Part shown: positions 1 through 8,046 of the stretch, one piece after another
Numbering within the stretch: position 1 is the stretch's first letter
Layout: each line of letters opens with the position of its first letter
Origin: Terriglobia bacterium
Lineage (GTDB): Bacteria; Acidobacteriota; Terriglobia; Terriglobales; Acidobacteriaceae
Length of the DNA stretch: 64,000 nt
Direction: 5' to 3'
Assembly (NCBI GenBank): GCA_020072645.1
Contig: JAIQGK010000015.1
Coordinates: forward strand, 83,933 to 147,932
Translations under genes and position numbers: made by a program
Notes under the pieces: model-generated
Seen by the model: the letters and a program-made list of their open reading frames with translations, nothing else
Told to the model about the DNA's origin: nothing
Databases searched by the model: none

Positions 1-2
1 TA

Positions 3-200
3 CGCGTGCATCATCGTGACAGAGATGACGATAAGGACAAGGATAAAGATGGACGGCAGGACGGCGACGCCGTGTCCTACAACCTGAATCCTCGGCATGA
101 AGAATTTTCAGTCACAGAAGAAATACGTCCCATGCTGGTGGACTCCGGAAACTCACTCCGACAAGAGCCGGTATGGGCCATCACGGTCGTGCCGAAATAG
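3..200 (+). CDS. C-terminal fragment of a gene cut by the window edge
   Basis: The frame is open from the left edge to a TAG at 198-200, giving 65 residues. It begins with an Asp/Lys-rich charged stretch and ends in a more ordinary segment (MLVDSGNSLRQEPVWAITVV), which reads like the tail of a longer, probably secreted or surface protein whose start lies outside the window. No domain is recognisable. A standalone short gene starting at GTG (position 6) is possible but has no clear ribosome site. Confidence that it is coding is moderate to low. Confidence 0.4.
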   Translation, partial: RVHHRDRDDDKDKDKDGRQDGDAVSYNLNPRHEEFSVTEEIRPMLVDSGNSLRQEPVWAITVVPK

Positions 201-274
201 AGCTGCGCCATTTACTCAATCCATCTGGCAGGTACACTATCTGTTGAGACAGTCCTACAAGTCAGGATGGAAGC

Positions 275-1351
275 ATGGCCGACCTTCAGGGCTCCATCGT
301 CGTTTTAAATCTGTACGACATTGCTGAGGAAATCAGGCTCTCTGATCTTCCTCCCATCACGGGCGGCACTCGGCTTGCACCCGCATTCAAGTCATCGACA
401 CCGGCACACGTCCGTTTCGAACGGCCTCCGGTCATCGAGCCTCTGCCACCCCTGTCTCTTTCCACCGGCCAGCGCTTTGACGTCACGCTCCAGTATTACG
501 ATTACGGTGTTGTCAGCGTGCTTCTGCGCTTCGCCTTTTCCGGTTCATGGGAAGAACTTCAGCAACTCGCCGGAAGCTGGATTTCAGGCACAATTTTCGA
601 CGAGCTTTGCCGTAACACGATCCGTGAACGCCTGAAGACAATCGGCGCGGCACTGGTAAAGCCCTATACAAATTGGCTCAGTGAGGACTACGCCGTAATT
701 CATCTGCATTCCGTCGCCGGGACAACGAATGGCGCAGCGCTTCTACAGGAGCATGGCAAAGAAATCAGCCAGATCGTCCGCGGAGAGCTTACGCCGCTGG
801 CTGACCAGGAGCGCACCGAAGTGCTCCAGGGATATATGTCGTATTACCCCAATGACCTTATTGTTGCCGGCTGGAATGCGGCTTTTGTGTTCGATACTCC
901 CGCCGGCGCCGAGCCCACGATCACGCTGCTGGAATATGCCAACTCACAGCTACTGCAGTTCCGCCATTATGACGAGATTCTCACCCGCGAACTTGAGCGC
1001 GTGTATGACATTGTGGAAACCCGCAAGGGCCTGTTCTATGGATGGCGCATGCGCTCCGCTGCCGCTCGGCTACGCACAATGCTGGTGGATGTGACCGAAC
1101 TGACGGAGCGCACCAACAACGCGCTTAAATTTGTCGGCGACATGTTTTTTGCCCGCGTCTATAAGCTTTGCGCCGGCAAAATTGGCGTTACCGACTACCA
1201 GGCCCTGGTGCAGGAAAAGCTCCACACCGCTGACGAACTCTATGATTTCATGATTGAAGAATTCCATCAGGCGCGCGCCTTCCTGCTGGAATTTATCGTC
1301 GTGCTGATCCTGCTAATAGAACTTTTCTTCTTGTTTCACGGAAAAAAATAA
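275..1351 (+). CDS. RMND1/YagE-like (DUF155) protein with C-terminal membrane anchor
   Basis: This 358-residue protein has the layout of the RMND1/Rmd1/YagE (DUF155) family: a mixed alpha/beta N-terminal half, a long helical C-terminal half (about residues 225-335) and a single hydrophobic C-terminal helix (LLEFIVVLILLIELFFLF, about 335-352) followed by a short charged tail. Mitochondrial family members are inner-membrane proteins linked to translation; the bacterial role is poorly known. It is transcribed toward the minus-strand operon that starts at 1368, so the two converge with only 16 bases between. The assignment rests on architecture and the C-terminal helix, not on a search. Confidence 0.6.
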   Translation: MADLQGSIVVLNLYDIAEEIRLSDLPPITGGTRLAPAFKSSTPAHVRFERPPVIEPLPPLSLSTGQRFDVTLQYYDYGVVSVLLRFAFSGSWEELQQLAGSWISGTIFDELCRNTIRERLKTIGAALVKPYTNWLSEDYAVIHLHSVAGTTNGAALLQEHGKEISQIVRGELTPLADQERTEVLQGYMSYYPNDLIVAGWNAAFVFDTPAGAEPTITLLEYANSQLLQFRHYDEILTRELERVYDIVETRKGLFYGWRMRSAAARLRTMLVDVTELTERTNNALKFVGDMFFARVYKLCAGKIGVTDYQALVQEKLHTADELYDFMIEEFHQARAFLLEFIVVLILLIELFFLFHGKK

Positions 1352-1367
1352 GAGCGGCAGGATGGGA

Positions 1368-4346
1368 TTACTGCTTTGGCGCATCCACCAGATAAGGCGC
1401 CAGGTCCGGATTGCTGATCACAATCGTCGCGCCCTGCACCTGGATTGGCTCTGGCGGCATTTTTACCTGGCCAACAGGGACTTTCATCCCCGGCGGTAAA
1501 TCCTTTACTGGGGCCAGTGTCACCGTGAGTTCTCCTGCAGGCAGATCGCGCAGCAAGAAGTTTCCATTTTCATCGGTCTTGGCAATGCCGTGCCCTGCCG
1601 TGATCTGAACACCGGCGATTGGGACAAGGTTGTAATCTCCACCCGTAGAAGTTCCGGTAGTCCCCTGTGCCTGGCCGCGTCCCGTTTGGCTTACGCGTCC
1701 ACCTACCTGTCCGCCGCGCTGGCTGCGCACCGATCCGGGAGGCATGCCGCCGATCTTCAACTTACCGGAGTCTGCCGGCTGGGCCGCTGACTCCGCCAGA
1801 ACTTTTACAAACACTCTGCCAGCAATCGACCGCATCGCCCGTGCCGGAATATTTTCCACGGCGGTCGAAATCGGCGTCACATGCAGAGTGAAAGTGTCTT
1901 CCGGTAGTGAATAGTTTGCCGGCAATGTGCTCGCATCCACGGTGATGCGATAATCGCCCGGAGGCACGTCATCGACTTCAAAATCGCCCGTATCCTGGGC
2001 AACGATGTTGCGATGCGTCTTGCCATCATCCAGGGTCAGGTGTACGCCAGCCAGTCCTTTCGCATCCGGCGTTCGGTTGCCGTCGAGGTTCAGATCGTTG
2101 AAGACGCTTCCGGTGACCTGGGCAAAATCAACGACGCCAAAATTCACCATGCCGATCTTCTGCCGGATCAAATCGACAGACGCCTGATTTTTAGTGGTCA
2201 TGCGCACCGGCTCGGCAAACTGAGTCAGTGACAATGACACCATGTGCTCGCCCTGGCTCACGTCAGTAAATTTGTACCGGCCCTGCTCATCGGTTTCCGC
2301 GACTTCGCCGTCATCCAGCCGCACACGCAATCCGACCAGTCCTTGTTCGCCAAAGTTAAACGTGCCATTCACGTTGTTATCGCGGAAAACGCGCCCTTCG
2401 ATCAACCGTCCGGCATGGCGCGTGGGAATGAGCGCGCCCGGCATGGCGCTGAAGCGCTTGGTAAAACCAAAATACATCAGCGTGGTCCGCTGGACCGTGT
2501 TCGCCGTATTGCCCAGCACCCAAATGTTCGTTAGCCCTGAGTTGAAATCAAGCGATGGCCGCACTTGATATGCCAGTGAGTATCCAACGTATGGCGTCCA
2601 GGAATCGGTCTTGCCGTTGGAGGCGCGGGCAAAAGCAAAGTTAGGATTGAGGCTGAGCTTCTTGCCAAAGCGCATCTGTGCGGATGCGGAAATCGACGTA
2701 TTGATCGGCACCTGCGAGTCCAGCAGCGCCTTGACCTCTGGCGGCACATCGTTCGATTGCACAAAGGAAATCGGGTCCTGCAGGAACAACTGTTGCAACG
2801 CCGGAGACAGCAGCTCCAACTCAGATCCCAGCTTCTTTACCAGCGACGGATTGCGGCGATCATGCTCAAAGCCCACCGTCATGCTTCCACTCTTGATCAG
2901 GAAGGTAACGTTATCGCGCAGGGCAAACTCATCTTCTGAGCTGAGCTGCAATGGGTCCTGTACGGAGCCGACAGTAAACTGGGCGGCGTTGGAAATGCGT
3001 GGCGCAATCTGATGATGCCAGTTGGTATCAAAGCGGTTTCCGTCGGTGGATTGGTTTGCAAAGCCGCCATCATTGTGGCTAAACGTATAGCTTAAGCTGA
3101 CATCATCTTTGGGATTGATGCGCCATGAGACTGCGGGAGATAGATAATCCGAACTGCCCGCGTGCAGTATGTTGCCGAAAGGCTGTGTGATGGTGTGCTG
3201 GTAATAGACAGATTCGCTGAAGCGCTCGCCAGTGCTCAGCGTGAGTCCCGCCTTGGCTGAAGTTGTGCCCGAAAACAATGACTGCACCCGGTTGAGCGGA
3301 AACAACAGCGACGACGCGCCTCCAGCGGCAAAGAACGTAAAGCGATGGCTGATGTAATCGACTTCTCCGCGTCCCATGCCGCCATGAGTGCTCACACCGC
3401 CTGTGGACTGGAAATTCCATTTGTCACTGGCCTGGTAGTTAAACCCACCAGTCTGCATCCAGTCATCCTGCCGTCCGCCGGTCGGATTCAGGAAATCGAC
3501 AGGAGAATTGATATAGCTCGTGGTGGCAAACAGATTGAGTTTCTTGGTCTGCTTGCGTTGGAAAGAAAAGCCGCCGATATCGCGCGTGGAGCCCAGCGTG
3601 AGAAAGTAAAACGGAATGGTTGAGCCGCCAAAAAACATGTACTGATTTTCGCCATGGCGAACAGTCACGCCTGCGCCGCGCAGTTCCACCGAATCCGAGT
3701 AAGTGAATGGACTCAGGTGGCGCTCATATCCGTTGTCAGTAAGGCTCACCAGATTGTCGAGCAGGCTTATGTCTATACCGGGGCTGCGGTAGGCAATGCT
3801 TCCGTGCCGGATGTTGAAAGCGTGGCCGCCCTGAATATCGTTGTCTTCAACCTGCGTTGAGACGGTCAGTCGTCCCTGGCTTCCGGCCAGCTGCGTCCAG
3901 TTAAAGTCATTGACGACGGCAGTCGTTGTCTGACCGCCCGCATTGGCAATCTGCACGCCCGAACCAAAGCTCCCCTGTGCCATCTCACCCTGGCGGCGAA
4001 GCTGTGCCGGTGAAATCGTAACCTGCGGACGCGGAACAACTCGCACGCGAATGCTTACCGGCTTGTCATTCAAGTAGCCGAGCACTACCGTCTCGCCGCG
4101 CGCCAGGCCAAAAATCTGAATGCCGTCACCAGTGCTTTCCACCCGCGCAACTTCCTGGTCGAGCACAATCATGTTGGTCAGCTCGGGCATTGTGATCGTG
4201 CGTGACCACTGCCAATAGACTTCAACCAATGAAGGCACACCGTTTCCATCAACGGATTGCGCCGTAGCGGCCGGAACGAACGCACACAACAACAGCAGGC
4301 TGCTCAGTACTGCTGCCATTGCCGTGATGTGCCATTGCCGCTTCAA
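1368..4346 (-). CDS. Outer-membrane beta-barrel, usher-like, with pilus-N-terminal-like and Cna-B/SdrD-like domains
   Basis: A 992-residue exported protein, last gene of the fibre-like operon. Seen in order: signal peptide (about 1-30); a small domain (about 40-110) with the 'VLDxEVARVE...GLARGETVV' pattern of the secretin/pilus N-terminal domain; a long region (about 120-630) of alternating polar/aromatic strands typical of a large outer-membrane barrel; then three Ig-like units of the SdrD-B/Cna-B type (about 640-715, 725-800, 830-980; e.g. GRVFRDNNVNGTFNFGE). The start is TTG at 4346, 11 bases after the chaperone-like gene; the next ATG (4319) would remove the positively charged signal n-region. 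By analogy it could be the outer-membrane platform for the subunits encoded upstream. It does not show a canonical FimD usher signature, so 'usher-like' is inference. Confidence 0.65.
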   Translation of the reverse strand: MKRQWHITAMAAVLSSLLLLCAFVPAATAQSVDGNGVPSLVEVYWQWSRTITMPELTNMIVLDQEVARVESTGDGIQIFGLARGETVVLGYLNDKPVSIRVRVVPRPQVTISPAQLRRQGEMAQGSFGSGVQIANAGGQTTTAVVNDFNWTQLAGSQGRLTVSTQVEDNDIQGGHAFNIRHGSIAYRSPGIDISLLDNLVSLTDNGYERHLSPFTYSDSVELRGAGVTVRHGENQYMFFGGSTIPFYFLTLGSTRDIGGFSFQRKQTKKLNLFATTSYINSPVDFLNPTGGRQDDWMQTGGFNYQASDKWNFQSTGGVSTHGGMGRGEVDYISHRFTFFAAGGASSLLFPLNRVQSLFSGTTSAKAGLTLSTGERFSESVYYQHTITQPFGNILHAGSSDYLSPAVSWRINPKDDVSLSYTFSHNDGGFANQSTDGNRFDTNWHHQIAPRISNAAQFTVGSVQDPLQLSSEDEFALRDNVTFLIKSGSMTVGFEHDRRNPSLVKKLGSELELLSPALQQLFLQDPISFVQSNDVPPEVKALLDSQVPINTSISASAQMRFGKKLSLNPNFAFARASNGKTDSWTPYVGYSLAYQVRPSLDFNSGLTNIWVLGNTANTVQRTTLMYFGFTKRFSAMPGALIPTRHAGRLIEGRVFRDNNVNGTFNFGEQGLVGLRVRLDDGEVAETDEQGRYKFTDVSQGEHMVSLSLTQFAEPVRMTTKNQASVDLIRQKIGMVNFGVVDFAQVTGSVFNDLNLDGNRTPDAKGLAGVHLTLDDGKTHRNIVAQDTGDFEVDDVPPGDYRITVDASTLPANYSLPEDTFTLHVTPISTAVENIPARAMRSIAGRVFVKVLAESAAQPADSGKLKIGGMPPGSVRSQRGGQVGGRVSQTGRGQAQGTTGTSTGGDYNLVPIAGVQITAGHGIAKTDENGNFLLRDLPAGELTVTLAPVKDLPPGMKVPVGQVKMPPEPIQVQGATIVISNPDLAPYLVDAPKQ

Positions 4347-4357
4347 AATCTCAATAC

Positions 4358-5179
4358 CTACTCTGTTACGTTGAATGGAATCTGTTGCGTCTCAATTCGG
4401 TCTTCACCGTATGCCACGGTGAGCACGGCCGTGTAATTTCCAGCGGGCAACTTCCCTGCCCACTCCACGTGCATGGAATTTTTTTGCCCGGGAAGAAAAC
4501 GCTTTTCTTCGCTTTCAGCTTTTGCCACCAGCTTGCGGCTGGCATCCAGCACGGCGACGCGCGCCACTGGAAACACATGCGTGTTGCTGGCATTCAAGAG
4601 ATCAAAATCCACGCCCAGCCCATGCGCATCCGTCGGCGGAGTCACTTTTTCATTGCTCAGCTCGATCTTGTATTCGCCGGTGTTTTCCGCGCGCAGCAGC
4701 ACCAGGCAGCCAATGCGCATACTGGTGAAAACGCCTTTGCCGTCGCTCTTGGGAAATGAAAGCTGCGGCTTGGATGTCACAAACAGCACCGCGTAGTAGC
4801 CGCCCTTCGCATCGGATGGCGGGGTAACAATGGCTTTCATCTTCTGTGTGCCGTGCGGGCCCACTTCAAAGTGATCGGGCACAAACTGTATCCAGTTGGC
4901 AGCGGAGCGCGGCGAGGTTCCGGGCGAGGAAAAGACTTTCTCGTTCTTCTCGTCGTACCAGAAATCGGTGATCTCAACGTGCATGTCCACCGCCGTGTCA
5001 CCGGAATTCACGGTGGAAAGATCAAACTGGAAAGGCACACCCGGCTTAAAAGTTTCCACCACCTGGGCCGGAGCCAATCCCAGTGATTGCGCACTGGCTT
5101 GTCCTGCCAGAGCAGCCAGGCAAACTAGCCCACAAAGCAGGCGGAACATTATTTCGCGGCTTTGATTCATCGTCATCAT
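4358..5179 (-). CDS. Periplasmic chaperone-like protein (two Ig-like domains)
   Basis: A 273-residue exported protein. After a signal peptide ending AGQASAQ (about residue 30) there are two immunoglobulin-like halves: residues about 35-150 (VNSGDTAVDMHVEITDF, then PHGTQKMKAIVTPP and GGYYAVLFV) and about 165-270 (LLNASNTHVFPVARVAVLD, LPAGNYTAVLTVAYG). The first half has the feel of PapD-like or DUF916-like donor-strand modules. It starts only three bases after the stop of the two-domain subunit gene and is followed 11 bases later by the barrel gene, so all are co-transcribed. Likely role: binding the pilin-like subunits in the periplasm. Adjacent ATG codons at 5179, 5176 and 5170 leave the exact start open. 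Confidence 0.65.
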   Translation of the reverse strand: MMTMNQSREIMFRLLCGLVCLAALAGQASAQSLGLAPAQVVETFKPGVPFQFDLSTVNSGDTAVDMHVEITDFWYDEKNEKVFSSPGTSPRSAANWIQFVPDHFEVGPHGTQKMKAIVTPPSDAKGGYYAVLFVTSKPQLSFPKSDGKGVFTSMRIGCLVLLRAENTGEYKIELSNEKVTPPTDAHGLGVDFDLLNASNTHVFPVARVAVLDASRKLVAKAESEEKRFLPGQKNSMHVEWAGKLPAGNYTAVLTVAYGEDRIETQQIPFNVTE

Positions 5180-5182
5180 TGC

Positions 5183-6340
5183 TTATGGCACCGTCATCGT
5201 AAAAGTGAGTGTGGCAGAATCGCTTCCTTGAAAAGCCGTTGCGCCGTTGGTGTTGGAAACAAATAGGCCCAAAAATCGTGTGATCGAACTGCGATCAGCG
5301 GCAGTATTAGTGATCTGTGTGGCTGTTCCGGCCGTCGTGCCAATGTTGTTGTAAGGACCGGCGCTGGCTGCGGCATCGCGCAAGATTAAAATGGCTGGGT
5401 GCGCAAAAGTTGTGCTCACGAAAGTCTTGATCGTCGCCGTGGTTGACCTGAAAGCGCTAAAAGCGGGCTGCAAAAGATAAGGCGTGGAATAAATCACTCC
5501 ACCCGGGGCAGCGACGGTAGTCAGTCCAGCGCCTGGACCAAAACCAAGGCCGTTGACGTTGCCAAAGTTCATGGAAAAATCTGCGCCTGGCGTGACTGTG
5601 AGTCCACCGGTCGCCGTCGCTAAAGTGAGCCGCACGGCGTTCTGAACAGTCTCACCCACTGGCGTATCAAGACGGATTTCCGCGGTCGCAAAGTTTTTGT
5701 TGTTTGTTGTGTCCGTTGCGGTCAACGTAATGCGCGCTGTATCAACGCCGGTAAACGATGAAGCGCCGTTGTTGTCCGGAACAAAAATCCCCAGCCCAAG
5801 CGTGATGGTCTGATTATTGATTCCCGGCGCTGCAACCACTGTGGTCGGCGCGGCGGCAAGCAGCGACATGGCAGAAAAATTTCCTGACGCATTGCAGCTT
5901 GAGCTGCTGGGGCAACTCTGCATGATCAGCGCGGCGGGATGCGTGAAATTGGAATTCACAAATGCCGTCACAGCGCCAAGATGAGGGTTGGGCAGTCCTG
6001 AAATAGTTATTTGATAGTGTGTGATGTAGAGAGCGCCATTACTCAGAGGGATCACAGTAACGCCAACACCGGGCGTTCCGATGCCCAGCGCATTCATGGT
6101 GCCGAACTGGCCAGACAGCGTGCCGCCGCCACCAGCGGCAAGGGCGATTCCACCGGGAGCCGCCGAAACAGTGAATGTACCGTTTTGGGCCTGGACCGGC
6201 TTGGTAAATGCAATTGCAGCAATAGCCAGAATGATGAGCGCTGAGAGGGATCGTCCAAACGACGCACTACACACCTTCCCGCCGGACTTGACGACGGGGA
6301 GGTGTGTGCGTCGAAGGTCTTCATACTCTCTAAATCTCAT
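5183..6340 (-). CDS. Secreted protein of two tandem pilin-like domains
   Basis: A 385-residue exported protein made of two copies of the domain found once in the preceding gene. Domain 1 (about 50-225) carries QFGTMNALGIG and ends in ...TARITLTATD; domain 2 (about 235-385) carries MNFGNVNGLGFG, then TTFAHPAILILRDAA and ends ...SATLTFTMTVP. The shared scheme is a short beta-strand, a FGxxxxLG motif, a 'F(A/T)HPA' segment and a TITxT-like last strand, similar in style to DUF4402 or spore-coat-U pilins. A hydrophobic segment (about 30-50) ends in KPVQAQ. The ATG lacks a good ribosome site and is preceded directly by a small hairpin. It could be an adapter, tip adhesin or double subunit of the same fibre. 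Confidence 0.6.
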   Translation of the reverse strand: MRFREYEDLRRTHLPVVKSGGKVCSASFGRSLSALIILAIAAIAFTKPVQAQNGTFTVSAAPGGIALAAGGGGTLSGQFGTMNALGIGTPGVGVTVIPLSNGALYITHYQITISGLPNPHLGAVTAFVNSNFTHPAALIMQSCPSSSSCNASGNFSAMSLLAAAPTTVVAAPGINNQTITLGLGIFVPDNNGASSFTGVDTARITLTATDTTNNKNFATAEIRLDTPVGETVQNAVRLTLATATGGLTVTPGADFSMNFGNVNGLGFGPGAGLTTVAAPGGVIYSTPYLLQPAFSAFRSTTATIKTFVSTTFAHPAILILRDAAASAGPYNNIGTTAGTATQITNTAADRSSITRFLGLFVSNTNGATAFQGSDSATLTFTMTVP

Positions 6341-6357
6341 TGTCTAAGTGCTAGACA
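6341..6357 (-). promoter_or_regulatory. Perfect inverted repeat abutting a start codon
   Basis: TGTCTA and TAGACA flank a 5-base spacer, and the last base touches the ATG of the two-domain subunit gene. It could form a small mRNA hairpin that limits translation of that gene relative to the upstream pilin-like gene. The stem is only 6 bp, so chance is possible. Confidence 0.3.
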
Positions 6358-6392
6358 GGGCAACCGCGGCAACTGGCAGAGAAGCTCGCAGA

Positions 6393-7016
6393 CTACTGGA
6401 CTGTCAAAGTAAAGGTAACCGTGGCCGACTTTGCGCCCGTAACGCCGGCGCCGTTGGCTGGCGTTACTGCCACGCCGATGAAGCGCGTCTGGGTTGAACC
6501 GCTGGCCGCGTTGGTCACGATAGTGTCAGGCGTTGCCGTGCTCACAGCCGTAAAGTCCGTCGCGGCAGCGGGAACGGTGGCGGAGTTCGCAGAGTCACGA
6601 ACGATAAAAAGATTGTTCGGCGCGGCGAAATCTGTGGTCACCTGAGCGGTGATGGTATTGGTGGAAGCCGTCTGGCTGGTGAACACCGGGTTCAGGTTGT
6701 AATCGGACCAGTAAATGGCGTTGGTGGTTCCCGGAGTTGTCGGGGCAAACTTATTGCAGTTTCCGGCGTTGATGCCCAGTGCGTCCACTGTGCCAAAGTT
6801 CATGGTGTAATCCGGCGTGCCGCCTGTTGGCGTAACGGCGCAATGCGTTACGGCCGCTGTGCCTGTGCTAAGCGTCAACTGAACCGCGCTCTGGACGGTC
6901 GCTGAAATCTGCAAAGTCGGCGACACTGTGTTGGAATTGGTCGCCGTGGTGCCGGCGAATGCCGCTGTGGAAAGTGCCATCATTCCCAGCGCAAAGATCG
7001 TAAAGTATTTTTTCAT
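6393..7016 (-). CDS. Secreted pilin-like (DUF4402-like) subunit
   Basis: A 207-residue protein with a clean signal peptide (MKKYFTIFALGMMALSTAAFA) and one beta-rich domain carrying MNFGTVDALGI, two cysteines (CAVTP and GNCNKF) that could form a disulfide, and a last strand ATVTFTLTVQ. The start at 7016 is supported by GAGGAG nine bases upstream; a longer frame reaching 7154 is not needed. It is first in the operon, the usual place for a major subunit. It shares its domain with both halves of the next gene product. Family naming (DUF4402-like) is by pattern, not by search. Confidence 0.65.
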   Translation of the reverse strand: MKKYFTIFALGMMALSTAAFAGTTATNSNTVSPTLQISATVQSAVQLTLSTGTAAVTHCAVTPTGGTPDYTMNFGTVDALGINAGNCNKFAPTTPGTTNAIYWSDYNLNPVFTSQTASTNTITAQVTTDFAAPNNLFIVRDSANSATVPAAATDFTAVSTATPDTIVTNAASGSTQTRFIGVAVTPANGAGVTGAKSATVTFTLTVQ

Positions 7017-7403
7017 TTGTAAGCTTCTCCTCGTGCGCAAATCACCGGGCGGGCAGTCCAGATCAACAGCCTTCTTCCCTGCGTACTTGTTCATTCTTAA
7101 GGGGTTCACCGTTTGTGACAACGGTACTTCAGTAATCCGCACAGTACTGTGCATTTTTCTACGTGCATTTTCATTGTGAGGATCTGGGCCGGGGGAAGTT
7201 GATCACGATTTTACGTGCGCCATGAACCGCCACAACTAGGGATTCACCCTAGGTACCAAGCTAAACATCGCCCTAGCTGTCAACGTGATCAAGCACCAGG
7301 ACGCAGCTTTTACGCATGTCAAAGGGACAAGTCAACACCAGCGTTTGTGCGTGCATCAGAAATTAAGAAAGGCAATGCCTGGCAAGTATGAAAAGAGGAA
7401 ACA
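7017..7403 (+). promoter_or_regulatory. Divergent intergenic region with three dyads
   Basis: This 387-base region separates the fibre-like operon (minus) from the BON-domain gene (plus). It contains a perfect 14-bp palindrome (GCACAGTACTGTGC, 7139-7152), an inverted repeat ACCGTT/AACGGT with a 6-base spacer (7108-7125) and CTAGGG/CCCTAG with a 5-base spacer (7236-7252); CCCTAG recurs near 7271. These are good operator candidates for the operon that has an untranslated leader of over 100 bases. I could not make a convincing riboswitch fold. Confidence 0.45.
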
Positions 7404-7982
7404 ATGAGTAAAATCCCAGGTTTTCTGTTAGTCGGTGCACTTTGTATCGGGATGTTTGGGGTCAGTGTGGCCCAGGAACCAGCCGGCGGTAATTCTAGCA
7501 GCGGGGCGCAAAATGTTACCGGACCGCAACGCATGCAGGACAGAATCTCGCGCGAGGTTTATCACGAACTAGTGATGCTGCCGCAGCTCACCATTTTTGA
7601 CAACATTCAATACAAAGTAGACGGCAACAAAGTTACGCTGATGGGACAAGTGCGAGACGCAATCCTGAAGGACTCGGCGGAAAAGACCGTCAAACACATT
7701 GAAGGCGTGGATAGCGTGAACAATCAGATTGAGATTCTGCCCCCTTCAGGGAACGATGACCGGATTCGCAGAGAAGTGGCGCGTTCGCTTTTCAATGACG
7801 AGCGGCTATTCCGCTATTCCATGGGATCAGTTCCGCCCATCCACATTATCGTGAAAGGCGGCCATGTCACGCTGGAAGGCGTTGTGAATTCGGAAGCGGA
7901 CAAGAACGAGGCCCGCATTCGCGCGAACAGTGTTCCCGGAGTTTTCTCGGTAGATAACCATCTTCAAGTGCAGAAGTCCTGA
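7404..7982 (+). CDS. Exported protein with two BON domains
   Basis: A 192-residue protein with a signal peptide (cleavage near VAQ, residue 24) and two BON modules: about 45-112 (ISREVYHELVMLPQLTIFDNIQY...GQVRDAILKDSAEKTVKHIEGVDSVNNQIEIL) and about 118-190 (RIRREVARSLFNDERLFRY...HVTLEGVVNSEADKNEARIRANSVPGVFSVDNHLQV). BON domains bind phospholipid membranes, as in E. coli OsmY and DolP, so this is probably a periplasmic envelope protein. AAGAGGAAACA precedes the ATG at good spacing. A strong terminator follows the stop. Confidence 0.8.
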   Translation: MSKIPGFLLVGALCIGMFGVSVAQEPAGGNSSSGAQNVTGPQRMQDRISREVYHELVMLPQLTIFDNIQYKVDGNKVTLMGQVRDAILKDSAEKTVKHIEGVDSVNNQIEILPPSGNDDRIRREVARSLFNDERLFRYSMGSVPPIHIIVKGGHVTLEGVVNSEADKNEARIRANSVPGVFSVDNHLQVQKS

Positions 7983-8018
7983 TTAAGCAGTTACCTTGGA
8001 AAGCGTGAAAGGGATCGA

Positions 8019-8046
8019 ACGGAGGAGATTACTCCTCCGTTTTATT
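8019..8046 (+). terminator. Rho-independent terminator
   Basis: A perfect 9-bp stem ACGGAGGAG/CTCCTCCGT with a 4-base ATTA loop is followed by TTTTATTT. It ends the transcript of the BON-domain gene; its T-tract overlaps the stop codon of the convergent minus-strand gene. Confidence 0.85.

Noticed and set aside
7017..7154. c-di-GMP (GEMM) riboswitch upstream of the pilin-like gene
   Set aside because: A TACGCA word and a G/C-rich leader are present, but the conserved loop pairs and GGCAAACC-like core do not form.
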